Assembly (NCBI RefSeq): GCF_003991405.1
Contig: NZ_RPEN01000159.1
Location: 124,001-188,000 of the forward strand
Length of the DNA: 64,000 bases
Source of the DNA: Pseudorhodobacter sp. E13
Lineage (GTDB): Bacteria; Pseudomonadota; Alphaproteobacteria; Rhodobacterales; Rhodobacteraceae
Reading direction: 5' to 3'
The notes beneath the pieces are model-generated. The model saw only the letters and a list, made by a program, of their open reading frames with translations, was not told where the DNA came from and made no database searches. Made by a program: the position numbers and the translations under genes. Below, piece by piece: positions 62,860-64,000 of this stretch; position 1 is the stretch's first letter; each line of letters opens with the position of its first letter.

Positions 62860-63804
62860 ATGAAAAATGCACCCCCCTCCCCCGCCCAACCGCTGCGTAT
62901 TGGCACCCGTGGTTCACCGCTTGCCCTGTGGCAGGCGCATGAGGTGCGGCGCAGCCTGATGGTGGCACATGATCTGCCCGAAGCCGCGTTTGAGGTGGTG
63001 GTGATCAAGGTCACGGGCGATATGATTCAGGATCGCGCGTTGAAGGACATCGGCGGCAAGGGCCTGTTCACCCGTGAGATCGAGGAAGCGCTGCTGGCGG
63101 GGTCCATCGACATCGCGGTGCATTCGATGAAGGATATGCCGACGATCCAGCCCGACGGCCTTGTGCTGGAATGTTATTTGCCGCGTGAGGATGTGCGCGA
63201 TGCCTTTGTGTCGCCCGGTGTGGCGCGCTTGGCGGATTTGCCGCAGGGCGCGGTGGTCGGCTCGTCCAGTTTGCGGCGGCGGGCGCAGCTTGCCTTGCGG
63301 CGGCCTGACCTGACGCTGGTGGAATTTCGCGGCAATGTGCAGACGCGCATGAAAAAGCTGGACGATGGCGTGGCCGTGGCGACGTTTCTCGCGATGGCCG
63401 GGCTGAACCGCTTGGGCATGGCGCATGTGGCGCGGTCTGCCATTGAGCCGGAGGAGATGCTGCCCGCCGTGGCGCAAGGCGCGATTGGGGTGGAGCAGCG
63501 GGCGGATGACGCGCGGGTGCGCGGGTTGCTGGACGCCATTCATTGCACCCCCACGGGGCAGCGGGTGAATGCCGAACGCGCCTTCCTGCGCGAATTGGAC
63601 GGGTCTTGTGAAACGCCGATTGCGGCGCTTGCCTTACTGGAAGGCGATACGCTGTGGCTGCGGGGCGAGATTTTGCGCCCCGATGGGTCGGAATCGCTTG
63701 CCGATGATATCCGTGGCCCGGTGGCCGATGGGCCGGGTTTGGGCCGGGCATTGGCGCAAACCCTGTTGGGCCGTGCGCCGAGGGGTTTCTTTGACTGGCG
63801 ATAA
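62860..63804 (+). CDS. hemC: Porphobilinogen deaminase (hydroxymethylbilane synthase)
   Basis: Encodes 314 residues: [13 protein letters not shown], then [10 protein letters not shown] with the catalytic Asp, and Cys250 in [10 protein letters not shown], the dipyrromethane-cofactor attachment. It polymerises porphobilinogen into hydroxymethylbilane. The start of the next gene overlaps its end. Confidence 0.97.
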   Translation: MKNAPPSPAQPLRIGTRGSPLALWQAHEVRRSLMVAHDLPEAAFEVVVIKVTGDMIQDRALKDIGGKGLFTREIEEALLAGSIDIAVHSMKDMPTIQPDGLVLECYLPREDVRDAFVSPGVARLADLPQGAVVGSSSLRRRAQLALRRPDLTLVEFRGNVQTRMKKLDDGVAVATFLAMAGLNRLGMAHVARSAIEPEEMLPAVAQGAIGVEQRADDARVRGLLDAIHCTPTGQRVNAERAFLRELDGSCETPIAALALLEGDTLWLRGEILRPDGSESLADDIRGPVADGPGLGRALAQTLLGRAPRGFFDWR

Positions 63805-64000
63805 GGCCGCGCTGGAGGCCGCGATACAGGCCGCATTGGCCGGACCTTATCACCGCATCCAAGCGCTGCCCCTGCCCGATGGCCGCAAGGTCTGGCTGAA
63901 ACGGGCCGAGCGGTTGACGGGCCGCATGCGGCTGCAAAAAGGCAGCGGGGCCAAGGGTTTTGCGCGCGAATGGGAAGGGCTGCGCCTGTTGGGCGAGGTT
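63791..64000 (+). CDS. Unknown protein, N-terminal fragment (possible kinase-like)
   Basis: A frame from a TTG at 63791, or a GTG at 63773, continues past the window edge. It reads VWLKRAERLTGRMRLQKG and AKGFAREWEGLRLL, reminiscent of lipopolysaccharide-kinase-type (InaA/Kdo) proteins with an N-lobe lysine, but the recognition is weak and only about 70 residues are visible. It overlaps hemC by 14 nt. Confidence 0.5.
   Translation, partial: MTGDKAALEAAIQAALAGPYHRIQALPLPDGRKVWLKRAERLTGRMRLQKGSGAKGFAREWEGLRLLGEV

Noticed and set aside
1-64000. CRISPR arrays, insertion sequences and prophage genes
   Set aside because: No regular repeat-spacer array, transposase, integrase or phage structural gene was seen.

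Overview
This 64 kb window is a GC-rich, tightly packed chromosomal segment from an alphaproteobacterium, most likely order Rhodobacterales (Rhodobacteraceae/Paracoccaceae). The support is the gene families (AapJQMP/BztABCD transporter, MaoC-PTA fusion, ATP12 chaperone, DUF3572, DUF983, non-pyrrolysine MttB family), the block yidC-MOSC-yihA-argB, and a recurring intergenic element with core CCCCGGGATATTTG that I associate with this order. I see no insertion sequence, prophage or CRISPR array. The window is mostly core genome with a few accessory modules.

Layout. 1-5.3 kb: end of putA, a rhomboid protease, divergent metF/metR with a MetR-like site, an unknown protein, and a c-di-GMP phosphodiesterase with a degenerate GGDEF domain. 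5.4-16.9 kb: rpmH-rnpA-yidD on the minus strand, a TVP38 protein/flavin reductase pair, an orphan histidine kinase, tRNA-Arg(ACG), then yidC-MOSC-yihA and argB with an Fe-S protein and a SixA-like phosphatase. 17-21.5 kb: a polar amino-acid ABC transporter with a terminator hairpin between the binding protein and the permeases. 21.7-28 kb: ATP12, RluA-type synthase, CrcB, RarA, a Deg-type protease and a LuxR/LuxI quorum-sensing pair. 28.2-33.4 kb: the end of the spc/alpha ribosomal operon (rplO-secY-adk-rpsM-rpsK-rpoA-rplQ), with an MttB-family gene where rpmD would be expected.

36-48 kb: a PleD-type diguanylate cyclase, an ECF sigma module with EF-hand and CnrX/CpxP-like proteins, a fatty-acid desaturase with a divergent XRE regulator, two small lipoproteins, an aldo/keto reductase, and an unusual GAPDH homologue coupled to a P-loop kinase. 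48.4-53.5 kb is the most unusual part: a subtilisin-like protease without a signal peptide, a PAP2/vanadium-haloperoxidase-fold protein with eleven N-terminal Gly-Thr-Gln repeats, and a divergent SARP/BTAD-type regulator with a tandem 9-bp repeat in the shared promoter region. 54-64 kb: a TIM-barrel isomerase with a MaoC-PTA fusion, a copper circuit (CopZ-like chaperone, CopA, CueR) with two divergent 19-bp-spacer promoters, a GH13 glucosidase, and divergent hemE/hemC.

Signalling runs through the window: c-di-GMP synthesis (PleD) and breakdown (EAL), AHL quorum sensing, an ECF sigma factor, copper-responsive control and a SARP-type regulator. Products are assigned from protein motifs and remembered family features; no database search was run, and sites such as operators are pattern calls only.
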